Positions 1 through 6,240 of a stretch of DNA of 6,240 nucleotides are shown in pieces. The position numbers and the translations under genes are program-made. Below the pieces are notes generated by a model, which saw only the letters and a program-made list of their open reading frames with translations, ran no database searches and was not told the origin of the DNA. Source of the stretch: Flavobacterium sp. (GTDB taxonomy: Bacteria > Bacteroidota > Bacteroidia > Flavobacteriales > Flavobacteriaceae); NCBI GenBank assembly GCA_004296145.1, contig SEBM01000249.1:1-6240 (forward strand). The letters are read 5' to 3'. Positions within the stretch are counted from its first letter, which is position 1, and every line of letters starts with the position of its first letter.

Positions 1-1
1 T

Positions 2-883
2 GATATTTCATATATCCCAAATTCCGGTTACTATAAAAAAGGAACAGACGTTCAATATGAACCAATATTGAAGTCTGGAAATTTTGAAATATTAAAAGAA
101 ATTCATCCGGTACAAAAACGTTATTATCATGAATATTACAAAGGTCACATTCTTAATCATAACCCTGTTTTTAATTCTGTGTGGAAAAATAATTACGAAG
201 AATTATTTGAAGCAATCGAGATTATAAAAAATAATCTTCCTGAATTTTATAGCGAACTGGCGTTTGCAAATAAAAAAATTTATTTGCACGATAACCCTAA
301 AATTTTGAATTTCACATCAATTGAAACACTGGGAATGCTTTCTTTTTATGTAATAGGAGAAAATAATCTTATCTATTTTATTGAAGAATTGATACATCAG
401 GGATCTCATAATTATTTTTATTATGTGTTACAGAATAAAAGTGATTTTTTTAAAATTGATGTAGTTAATTTAGTCATGCGTGATTATACAAACCAAGCCT
501 GGGATTACAGGGATATTTATGGAGCATTTCATGGATTATATACAGTGACAAAAAGAGTAGAATGTTTTGACATATTACTTTCTGAGAATGTTTTTTCAGG
601 AAAAGAAAAACATGAACTTCTTGGCAGATTAGCCGATCAGTTCTCAAGATTCAGAACAGGTCTTGAACTTCTTGATTTTGATGTCGTATTTACCGAAAAA
701 GGAAAGGATTTGTATACTTTATATGATAATAAATGCCAAAATATACTTGATAAATATAAAAGGCTTTCGACTTATTTTGATCTTAGTAATCGCGACCTGG
801 ATTTTAGATATAATGATTTCTGTAAATTAAATCCTATTGAGGATTTTTATAAAAAAGAAGAAGAAGGTTTTTTCAAATTCTAA
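2..883 (+). CDS. HExxH-like (EExxH) putative peptide-modification protein, 5'-truncated
   Basis: The frame is open from position 2 to the TAA at 881-883, with no in-frame ATG in the first 22 codons. The TTG at 68 is therefore unlikely to be the true start, and the gene probably begins left of the window; 293 codons are visible. No membrane segment is seen, so the protein is probably cytosolic. Numbering visible codons from position 2, residues 128-136 read EELIHQGSH: the layout of an HExxH metal-binding helix with the first His changed to Glu, plus an extra His four residues on. A second conserved-looking motif, GAFHGLYT (His at residue 177), could supply another ligand. The arrangement recalls the HExxH-motif putative peptide-modification proteins found near peptide exporters, and its place ahead of a C39 exporter fits that. 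The resemblance is by motif and context only. It could instead be a non-catalytic relative or an unrelated family. The C-terminus is short and charged (KKEEEGFFKF). Confidence 0.75.
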   Translation, partial: DISYIPNSGYYKKGTDVQYEPILKSGNFEILKEIHPVQKRYYHEYYKGHILNHNPVFNSVWKNNYEELFEAIEIIKNNLPEFYSELAFANKKIYLHDNPKILNFTSIETLGMLSFYVIGENNLIYFIEELIHQGSHNYFYYVLQNKSDFFKIDVVNLVMRDYTNQAWDYRDIYGAFHGLYTVTKRVECFDILLSENVFSGKEKHELLGRLADQFSRFRTGLELLDFDVVFTEKGKDLYTLYDNKCQNILDKYKRLSTYFDLSNRDLDFRYNDFCKLNPIEDFYKKEEEGFFKF

Positions 884-894
884 AAATTAAAACA

Positions 895-954
895 ATGGCA
901 TTAAAAACATTTTTAAACACACTGCTTTTATCATTTTGCTTATCAGGTTTTGCT
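895..954 (+). other. Predicted Sec signal peptide of the gluzincin-like protein
   Basis: Residues 1-20 have one Lys near the N-terminus, a hydrophobic core (about residues 6-16) and a G-F-A end, followed by Gln21. This fits signal peptidase I cleavage after Ala20, leaving N-terminal Gln, which is common in Bacteroidota. Cys15 is preceded by Ser-Phe rather than a small residue at -1, so it is not a convincing lipobox. Confidence 0.75.
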
Positions 955-2082
955 CAGACAAATTCCCTGGTTTTATCACCAAATCTTAATTTGCCTAAAG
1001 ATACAATTGTATCTAACAAGCTGATAAAATCTTTAAATGATTTTCTTTCATTAAAAGAAAACCCAAATAAGGAAAATATTTTTGTAGAAAAAGAAGATTT
1101 ATTGGAAACATCGATGCTGCTTGATGAAATGAAAAAAATTGAGCAAAATGCAAAAATTAAAGATGAGAATTTCTACAAAGGATATTTAACCAATGTAGTC
1201 AAATTGAATGAAAATAATTTTTTGATTCAATTTTCTTATATCGGAATAAAAGAAAACATTCCCGTTATCGCAGCCAGCTTTGAAGTTATTGCCAAACAAA
1301 AGGATACTAAATTCTTTTTTGCATCACCTCTAAAAAGAAATACCATTGCATGGCAAAGCAAAAAAATAGGTAACTGTACTTTTCATTATAAAAATAAGCT
1401 AAATACCAAAGTAGCATCTGAGTATGTAAAATCGGTAACTCTTCTGGACAAAAAACTCAATATAAATAACGCACAAATAGAATGGTATGGCTGCAGTGAT
1501 TTTTCTGATATTATACAAAATATTGGACTTGATTATAAATTAGATTATAACGGAAAAAGCTCAAGTACTTTTAGTGCAAACGAAAATAATACCTTATTAA
1601 TAGTAAGCGGTAACGCCGACGAAAACTTTAATAGTTTTGATCCTCATGATTTGTGGCATGACAGATTACGTTTTGCTTATTCAAGAGATGTAATAAATAA
1701 GCCAGTTGACGAAGGTTGTGCTTATCTGTACGGTGGAAGCTGGGGAATATCGTGGGAACAAATCCTGAAAACATTTAAAGAAAAAGTAGCCTCAAATCCT
1801 AAAACAGACTGGCTTGCTCTGGCAGTTTATGAAACACCTCAATTAAATTTTGGAGAAAGCAAAGCAGAACATTTAATGGCAGATTATGTTGTAAATGCCT
1901 TATTGGTTCAAAAAATTGAAAGAGAAAAAGGATTTTCTGCAGTAATAGAATTTGTATGCTGCGGAAAAAACAAAAAAGGGGGTAATGATAATTATTTTAC
2001 GGTACTCGAAAAACTGACAGGAATTAGTAAAAGTAATTTTAATGCCAAAATTTGGGAGCTGATCAAAGAAAGTAAAGCATAA
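895..2082 (+). CDS. Secreted gluzincin-like protein with HDxxH motif, function unknown
   Basis: A 395-residue protein starting at the ATG 11 bp after the previous stop; this start gives a good Sec signal peptide. The mature part has a mixed N-terminal region (about 25-150), then a region resembling peptidase-MA/gluzincin folds (about 155-395). H251-D-L-W-H255 sits where HExxH would be, and E273 in DEGCAYLYGG lies 18 residues after the second His, as the third zinc ligand does in M1-type gluzincins (NEG motif). The catalytic Glu of HExxH is Asp here, so zinc may still bind while peptidase activity may be weak or lost. The C-terminal half (Y331 onward, ending in a KLTGIS...F...W helix pair) also resembles that superfamily. 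The mature chain has five Cys (161, 200, 275, 355, 356), so disulfides are possible. It is encoded between the putative modifier and the exporter, 1 bp before the exporter start, suggesting a periplasmic or cell-surface role with the exported peptide. It could equally be an immunity or binding protein. Confidence 0.8.
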   Translation: MALKTFLNTLLLSFCLSGFAQTNSLVLSPNLNLPKDTIVSNKLIKSLNDFLSLKENPNKENIFVEKEDLLETSMLLDEMKKIEQNAKIKDENFYKGYLTNVVKLNENNFLIQFSYIGIKENIPVIAASFEVIAKQKDTKFFFASPLKRNTIAWQSKKIGNCTFHYKNKLNTKVASEYVKSVTLLDKKLNINNAQIEWYGCSDFSDIIQNIGLDYKLDYNGKSSSTFSANENNTLLIVSGNADENFNSFDPHDLWHDRLRFAYSRDVINKPVDEGCAYLYGGSWGISWEQILKTFKEKVASNPKTDWLALAVYETPQLNFGESKAEHLMADYVVNALLVQKIEREKGFSAVIEFVCCGKNKKGGNDNYFTVLEKLTGISKSNFNAKIWELIKESKA

Positions 2083-2083
2083 A

Positions 2084-4276
2084 ATGATTAAAAAAAATTT
2101 CCCGTATTTTAGACAATTGGACTACAGAGATTGTGGTCCGACTTGTTTAAGAATGATTGCCAAGTATTACGGTAAAACTTTTTCGAGAGAATTTCTAAGA
2201 GACAAAGCCAGTATAACCAGAATTGGTGTTACCATGGCCGGTATTGCAGAAGCCGCAGAAGCCATTGAAATGCGTACTCTTGGAATGCGCATTTCGTTAG
2301 AAAGTTTAATAAATGAAGCTCCGACACCATTTATAGTTCCGTGGCGTCAGAAACATTTTGTTGTAGTTTATAAAACTTCTAAGACAAAAATCTGGGTTGC
2401 CGATCCGGCTCAGGGATTATTAACGTATTCGCACGAAGAATTCCTTGCGGCCTGGACTGATACAATAGACAAAACAGGATTTGTCCTGATACTGGAGCCA
2501 AACACCAACTTTAATGAGCAGGACGATGATAAAGAAACCGAAAAAGGTTTTTCTTTTTTATATCCGTATTTTAAGCCTTACAAAAAACTAATCTACCAAA
2601 TATTTATTGGTTTACTGGTTGCGACATGCATTCAATTTATATTGCCTTTTTTGATGCAATCTATAGTTGATGTTGGTGTTAATAATCAGGATATGCCATT
2701 TATTTACCTGATTCTTATTGCACAGTTGGTGCTTATTTTATCACAAACTTTGGTTAGTGTTTTTAGAGAATGGATTCTGATTCATATTACGAGCAGGATT
2801 AATATAAAAATGATCTCCGATTTTTTATATAAAATGCTAAAGTTACCGGTAAACTATTTTGAAACCAGAAATGCCGGAGAACATCTGCAACGTATTACAG
2901 ATCATACCCGTATTCAGAACTTTATATCATCTTCGAGTCTGAATATGATTTTTTCAATGGTAACTTTTGTGATATTTAACGCTATTCTGGCTTATTATGA
3001 TCTTACGATTTTTTTAGTATTTATAATTGGAGCTATTCTTTATGTTGGATGGACATTTTTCTTTTTGAAAAAAAGAGCAGAATTAGATTTTAAAAGATTC
3101 GATCAATTATCGCAAAACCAGACGTCATTAATTCAAATTATTAATGGAGTTAAGGAAATAAAAGTGAACAATTCGCAGAGAAAAAATCGCTGGAGATGGG
3201 AGTTCAACCAGATCAGTTTATTTAAAACCTCTTTGAGTACTTTAAAATTAGCTCAATATCAAACTATTGGAGCAAATTTTATTAATGAATTAAAAAACGT
3301 TATAATCACCTTTCTTTCGGCCAAAGCAGTTGTAGATGGCAACCTGACATTGGGTATGATGACTTCTATACAATTTATTGTAGGGCAGCTAAACATGCCA
3401 TTAAGTAATTTTGTTCTTTTTATTCAATCCTGGCAGGATGCAAAAATAAGTTTAGAACGTTTATCTCAGGTGCATTTAAAAGAAGATGAAGATATAGATG
3501 CTGCGCACAAGTCTAAAGAATTGCCAAAAGATAAATCGATAGTTTTAAAAGATTTATCATTTCGTTATGGAGGAAAATCTTCACCATTAATCCTAAAAAA
3601 TATAAGTTGCATTATTCCACAAGGAAAAACTACAGCAATAGTGGGTGCCAGCGGAAGTGGAAAAACAACATTAATGAAATTATTGTTACGATTTTATGAT
3701 CCTGCAGGAGGAAGCATAAATGTTGGTGCAATTGATTTAAAAGATATTAACAATGATTTTTGGCGCTTAAACTGTGGCGCTGTTATGCAGGATACTTTCA
3801 TGTTTAATGATACCATTGCAGGAAATATTTCAGAATCGGAGCAAAACGAAGTTATTGACAGAGACAAATTAAACAACGCAGCATTTGTTGCCAATATTGA
3901 AGATTTTATCGAGCGATTGCCAAATAAATACAATACAGAATTAGGAACTTCAGGAATACGATTAAGCGGAGGTCAGGAACAACGTTTAATGATTGCAAGG
4001 GCTGTTTACAAAGATCCGTATTATTTATTTTTTGATGAAGCTACAAGTGCGCTTGATGCCAATAATGAAAAGGTAATCATGGAAAATCTGAATAATTTTA
4101 TTTCTGGTAAAACGGCCATTATAGTTGCTCACAGGTTAAGTACCGTAAAAAATGCAGATAATATTATTGTTCTTGAAAACGGAGAAATTGTAGAACAGGG
4201 AAATCATAATGATTTGACCAGATTGAGAGGTAAATATTATGAATTGGTAAAAAATCAATTAGAATTAGGAAATTAA
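2084..4276 (+). CDS. Peptidase C39 domain-containing ABC exporter (bacteriocin/RiPP type)
   Basis: A full-length 730-residue peptidase-containing ABC transporter of the inner membrane. It cuts the leader from a small peptide, usually after a double-Gly-type site, and exports the core using ATP. The N-terminal C39 peptidase (about 1-140) has oxyanion Gln11, catalytic Cys17 in RDCGPTC, His91 in KHFVVV and Asp107 in VADPAQG, so it should be active. A six-helix membrane domain follows (about 165-450: helices near 168-190, 204-226, 287-304, 305-325, 400-416 and 425-450). The ATPase domain (about 485-730) has Walker A GASGSGKTT (521-529), Q-loop Gln569, signature LSGGQEQR (627-634), Walker B YLFFDE (647-652), D-loop SALD and switch His683. 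The signature carries Glu where Gln, Lys or Arg is more usual. The gene starts 1 bp after the previous stop and its TAA overlaps the next ATG, so it belongs to the same operon. The peptide substrate is not encoded in the window. Confidence 0.96.
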   Translation: MIKKNFPYFRQLDYRDCGPTCLRMIAKYYGKTFSREFLRDKASITRIGVTMAGIAEAAEAIEMRTLGMRISLESLINEAPTPFIVPWRQKHFVVVYKTSKTKIWVADPAQGLLTYSHEEFLAAWTDTIDKTGFVLILEPNTNFNEQDDDKETEKGFSFLYPYFKPYKKLIYQIFIGLLVATCIQFILPFLMQSIVDVGVNNQDMPFIYLILIAQLVLILSQTLVSVFREWILIHITSRINIKMISDFLYKMLKLPVNYFETRNAGEHLQRITDHTRIQNFISSSSLNMIFSMVTFVIFNAILAYYDLTIFLVFIIGAILYVGWTFFFLKKRAELDFKRFDQLSQNQTSLIQIINGVKEIKVNNSQRKNRWRWEFNQISLFKTSLSTLKLAQYQTIGANFINELKNVIITFLSAKAVVDGNLTLGMMTSIQFIVGQLNMPLSNFVLFIQSWQDAKISLERLSQVHLKEDEDIDAAHKSKELPKDKSIVLKDLSFRYGGKSSPLILKNISCIIPQGKTTAIVGASGSGKTTLMKLLLRFYDPAGGSINVGAIDLKDINNDFWRLNCGAVMQDTFMFNDTIAGNISESEQNEVIDRDKLNNAAFVANIEDFIERLPNKYNTELGTSGIRLSGGQEQRLMIARAVYKDPYYLFFDEATSALDANNEKVIMENLNNFISGKTAIIVAHRLSTVKNADNIIVLENGEIVEQGNHNDLTRLRGKYYELVKNQLELGN

Positions 4277-4278
4277 TG
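4267..4278 (+). promoter_or_regulatory. AGGA ribosome site with TAATG stop-start overlap
   Basis: AGGA at 4267-4270 lies five bases before the ATG at 4276, which overlaps the exporter's TAA (4274-4276) by one base. The other starts in the operon lack a clear Shine-Dalgarno sequence, as is usual in Bacteroidota. The overlap supports coupled translation of exporter and adaptor and helps fix the adaptor's start. Confidence 0.5.
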
Positions 4279-5562
4279 GAAGCACTAAATGACGGTTTGA
4301 AAATATATAGTGAAGAGGTTAGAGACGTTTTATCTGATCCTCCAAAAGCAATTCAAAAATGGGGAAATACTATTTTGCTGGGGTTTATTATTATTCTTTT
4401 TCTAATTTCATGGTTTGTAAAATATCCGGATATAATAAATTCTCAAATTACAATTACAACCAATATACCACCACAAAAACTAATTGTGAGGACATCAGGA
4501 AAGATTGATAAAATCCTGGTTAAAGACAGAGCATTAGTGAAACAAAATACACCACTTGCGGTTCTGGAAAATTCGGCAAAATATCAGGATGTTTTTCTGC
4601 TAAAAAGTATAGTAGATACAATTGATATTGAGAAAACTAAATTTCCTTTTGAAAAATTTGGTTATGTACAATTAGGAGATGTAGAAAGCACTTTTGCTAA
4701 TTTTAGAAAAGAATACATTGCAGATCAGTTAAATACAAAACTGCAGCCTTATCATGTAGAAGATGTAGCGCAAAATTACGAAGGCATTCAGCTGAAAGAA
4801 AGATTAGATTTACTAATATCTCAAAAAGAAATAAATCAAAGAGAATTGGTGCTCCAAAAAAATGAATTGGACCGATATGAGGTTTTATTTCAAAAAGGAA
4901 TTTATTCTTCTCAGGAAGTTGAAAGACAAAGACTGGTTTATTTGCAGGCACAAAAAGGATACAAAAATTTGCTTAGTACTATTTCACAATTAAAATCATC
5001 ATTAAATGACTTAAACAGAAATAGTAAAACAACTCATATAAATGAAAATAAGGAATCGATAAACCTGGAGAACAATAAAGTTCAGGCATTTTATCAATTA
5101 AAAAAAGCGATCAAAGACTGGGAATTAAGTTATGTATTAAGATCTTCCATTGATGGGAAAATTACGTTTCTGCAAATTTGGTCAGAAAATCAATCTGTTG
5201 AGGTGGGTGCTACTATTTTTGCAATAATTCCAAACAATGAAAATGGTTATATAGGAAAGGTGAGTGCCCCGGCTTTGAATTCAGGAAAAATAAAAATTGG
5301 ACAAACAGTTAACGTCAAACTGACTAATTTTCCAGACAGAGAATTTGGAATAATAAAAGGCAAAATCAAAGCAGTTTCTCTGACTCCGGATAAAGAAGGA
5401 AATTTATTGATCGATGTTTCATTTCCTGATGGTTTAAAAACTTCATATAAAAAAGACATTGCATTTCAGCAGGAAATGCAGGGAAGATCAGACATTGTAA
5501 CACAAGATTTAAGATTAATCGAAAGGTTATTATATCAATTTAGTGATGTTTTTAGGAGATAA
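4276..5562 (+). CDS. HlyD-family membrane fusion (periplasmic adaptor) protein
   Basis: A 428-residue adaptor expected to join the C39 ABC exporter to an outer-membrane TolC-like channel. It has a short cytoplasmic N-terminus (1-30), one membrane anchor (about 32-48, ending in WFVKYPD), a first half-lipoyl/barrel strand region (about 55-100), a long charged, coiled-coil-prone region (about 165-285, rich in Gln, Lys and Glu), the second half-lipoyl segment (about 286-318, SSIDGKITFLQIW...VEVGATIFAI) and a beta-barrel/C-terminal part (about 325-428) ending in the usual MQGRSDIVTQDLRLIERLL-type tail. Its ATG shares a base with the exporter's stop (TAATG), which suggests translational coupling. 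An AGGA at 4267-4270, five bases before the ATG, is a plausible ribosome site. No outer-membrane channel gene is in the window, so the complex must use one encoded elsewhere or a shared TolC. Confidence 0.93.
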   Translation: MEALNDGLKIYSEEVRDVLSDPPKAIQKWGNTILLGFIIILFLISWFVKYPDIINSQITITTNIPPQKLIVRTSGKIDKILVKDRALVKQNTPLAVLENSAKYQDVFLLKSIVDTIDIEKTKFPFEKFGYVQLGDVESTFANFRKEYIADQLNTKLQPYHVEDVAQNYEGIQLKERLDLLISQKEINQRELVLQKNELDRYEVLFQKGIYSSQEVERQRLVYLQAQKGYKNLLSTISQLKSSLNDLNRNSKTTHINENKESINLENNKVQAFYQLKKAIKDWELSYVLRSSIDGKITFLQIWSENQSVEVGATIFAIIPNNENGYIGKVSAPALNSGKIKIGQTVNVKLTNFPDREFGIIKGKIKAVSLTPDKEGNLLIDVSFPDGLKTSYKKDIAFQQEMQGRSDIVTQDLRLIERLLYQFSDVFRR

Positions 5563-5571
5563 AAAAAATTA

Positions 5572-5620
5572 GAATATAGAAAATAGAAAATAGAATATAG
5601 AATATAGAAAATAGAAAATT
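5572..5620. repeat. Seven tandem GAAWATA heptamers between convergent genes
   Basis: Seven consecutive 7-base units run in exact register: GAATATA, GAAAATA, GAAAATA, GAATATA, GAATATA, GAAAATA, GAAAATT. Only the fourth base varies (T or A), apart from the last base of the final unit. The array fills most of the 59 bp between the adaptor's stop and the acetyltransferase's stop, ending one base before the latter. It is almost free of C on the plus strand, so it cannot form a stem-loop with itself. Its role is unknown; a length-variable tract, protein-binding site or unusual termination region are possibilities. Confidence 0.9.
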
Positions 5621-5621
5621 C

Positions 5622-6161
5622 TTAGTAAGATGTTAAAGTATAGGTTGTTATGTTTTCTATGTTGTCGTGCTTGTTATTATAAGATTCGTTTTCAAAAACA
5701 AAATCCAGTTTTTTTAATATCGTAACCGAACTAACATTATCTGATGACGGAAAAGCAGTGATGAGTTTTGCATTCATTTCATTAAAAGAAAAATCAATTA
5801 CTGCTTTTAGCGCTTCAGTCATAAAACCATTTCCCTGAAATTCGGATAACATTTCATATCCAATTTCTATAATTTCATTTTCAATATCGTAATTCCAAAG
5901 GCAAACACAGCCTATAAATTTATTGTCCATTTTTGAAGCAATGACCCAATACATACATTCTTCTTTTTGAATTAAATCTTCAATTTTTAAAATATATGCT
6001 TTTGCACTTTCTAAAGTAGATGAATTATCTCTTCCAACAAAAGCATTTACAACAGGATCAGATCGAAGTTGATGGAGTGGTTCAGCGTCTTTTTCGTCAA
6101 AACTTCTTAATAGTAATCTTTCTGTATTTAGCGTTGGAAATTTCGTGAAATTTAAATTCAT
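5622..6161 (-). CDS. GNAT-family N-acetyltransferase (RimJ/RimL-like)
   Basis: A 179-residue protein of the acetyltransferase_3 / RimJ-RimL type, which moves an acetyl group from acetyl-CoA to an amine; the substrate cannot be told from the sequence. It shows the family's opening TERLLLRSFDEKDAEPL (13-29), the strand WVIASKMDNKFIGCVCLW (72-89), the acetyl-CoA-binding motif A around EIGYEMLSEFQGNGFMTEAL (99-118, with Q109-G-N-G-F113), and a C-terminal N142-x-x-S145 then LKKLDFVFE region where these enzymes continue the CoA site and usually have a KxGF-like turn. Length is normal and the protein looks intact. The ATG at 6161 places the first family motif about 13 residues in, as expected. It is transcribed towards the export operon and is probably an unrelated housekeeping or resistance-type enzyme. 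Confidence 0.92.
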   Translation of the reverse strand: MNLNFTKFPTLNTERLLLRSFDEKDAEPLHQLRSDPVVNAFVGRDNSSTLESAKAYILKIEDLIQKEECMYWVIASKMDNKFIGCVCLWNYDIENEIIEIGYEMLSEFQGNGFMTEALKAVIDFSFNEMNAKLITAFPSSDNVSSVTILKKLDFVFENESYNNKHDNIENITTYTLTSY

Positions 6162-6191
6162 ATTTTTGATAAAGTGAGAGACAATTTTTTA

Positions 6192-6199
6192 CAACTATA
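6192..6199 (-). promoter_or_regulatory. Possible Bacteroidota -7 promoter element for the acetyltransferase
   Basis: On the minus strand this reads TATAGTTG, one mismatch from the Bacteroidota -7 consensus TAnnTTTG. It would start transcription about 25 bases before the ATG. A T-run at 6218-6221 (minus-strand TTTT) lies 18 bp upstream, where a TTTG -33 element would sit, but it is weak in such AT-rich DNA. Nothing else is recognisable in the 79-bp stretch from 6162 to 6240. Confidence 0.25.
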
Positions 6200-6240
6200 T
6201 TTTTTCGGAATCGAATTAAAATTAGAGAATTATATTAAAT

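Noticed and set aside
57..59. ATG at 57 as a possible start for gene 1
   Set aside because: It is in a different frame from the gene 1 coding frame.
68..883. TTG at 68 as the start of the first gene
   Set aside because: The frame stays open to position 2 with no stop, and there is no good ribosome site before 68. The gene is more likely truncated by the window edge.
928..942. Lipoprotein signal around Cys15 of the secreted protein
   Set aside because: The residue before Cys is Phe, not Gly, Ala or Ser, and a better signal peptidase I site follows at Ala20.
3694..3933. Minus-strand open frame of 79 codons inside the exporter gene
   Set aside because: It lies opposite the conserved ATPase domain, matches no recognisable protein and is a shadow of the real gene.
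4703..4951. Minus-strand open frame of 82 codons inside the adaptor gene
   Set aside because: It is antisense to the coiled-coil region, has no recognisable motif and no start signal; a shadow frame.
5247..5459. Minus-strand open frame of 70 codons inside the adaptor gene
   Set aside because: It is antisense to the barrel region of the HlyD protein, with no independent support.
5572..5620. CRISPR array
   Set aside because: The units are 7 bases long and directly adjacent, with no spacers; this is a simple tandem repeat.
5555..5625. Rho-independent terminator after the adaptor gene
   Set aside because: The A-run and purine-rich heptamers offer no complementary arms for a stem, so no hairpin terminator can be supported.

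Overview
The window is strongly AT-rich, with tightly packed genes and weak or absent Shine-Dalgarno sequences. Its secreted protein has a signal peptide that probably leaves an N-terminal Gln, and the region between the two convergent genes holds a GAAWATA-type heptamer repeat. Together with the protein style, this points to a member of the Bacteroidota, most likely Flavobacterium or a close relative. That assignment is inference from composition and protein character, not from a marker gene.

Layout. Positions 1-5562 carry four plus-strand genes that read as one operon: (1) a 5'-truncated, probably cytosolic protein whose frame is open to the left edge, with an EELIH motif that looks like HExxH with the first His replaced; (2) a protein with a Sec signal peptide and a gluzincin-like core, HDLWH followed 18 residues later by the Glu of a DEG motif; (3) a 730-residue ABC exporter with an N-terminal C39 peptidase, complete in all catalytic and nucleotide-binding motifs; (4) its HlyD-type membrane fusion partner. 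Spacings are 11 bp, 1 bp and a 1-base TAATG overlap. The operon promoter and the start of gene 1 lie upstream of the window. After a 59-bp spacer filled mostly by seven tandem heptamers, a GNAT acetyltransferase gene (5622-6161, minus strand) runs convergently and looks functionally unrelated. The last 79 bp is its upstream region.

How the genes may work together. A C39-ABC exporter plus HlyD protein is the standard machinery for cutting a leader (usually double-Gly) from a small peptide and exporting it. The two extra genes each carry a recognisable but non-canonical HExxH-like motif, one predicted in the cytosol and one outside the inner membrane. The most economical reading is a ribosomally made peptide (bacteriocin/RiPP-like) maturation and export cassette: gene 1 acts on the precursor before export, the C39 exporter cuts and exports it, and gene 2 acts on or binds the product in the periplasm. 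No precursor peptide gene fits in the window; it would have to be upstream or elsewhere. The functions of genes 1 and 2 are hypotheses; those of genes 3 and 4 are well supported.
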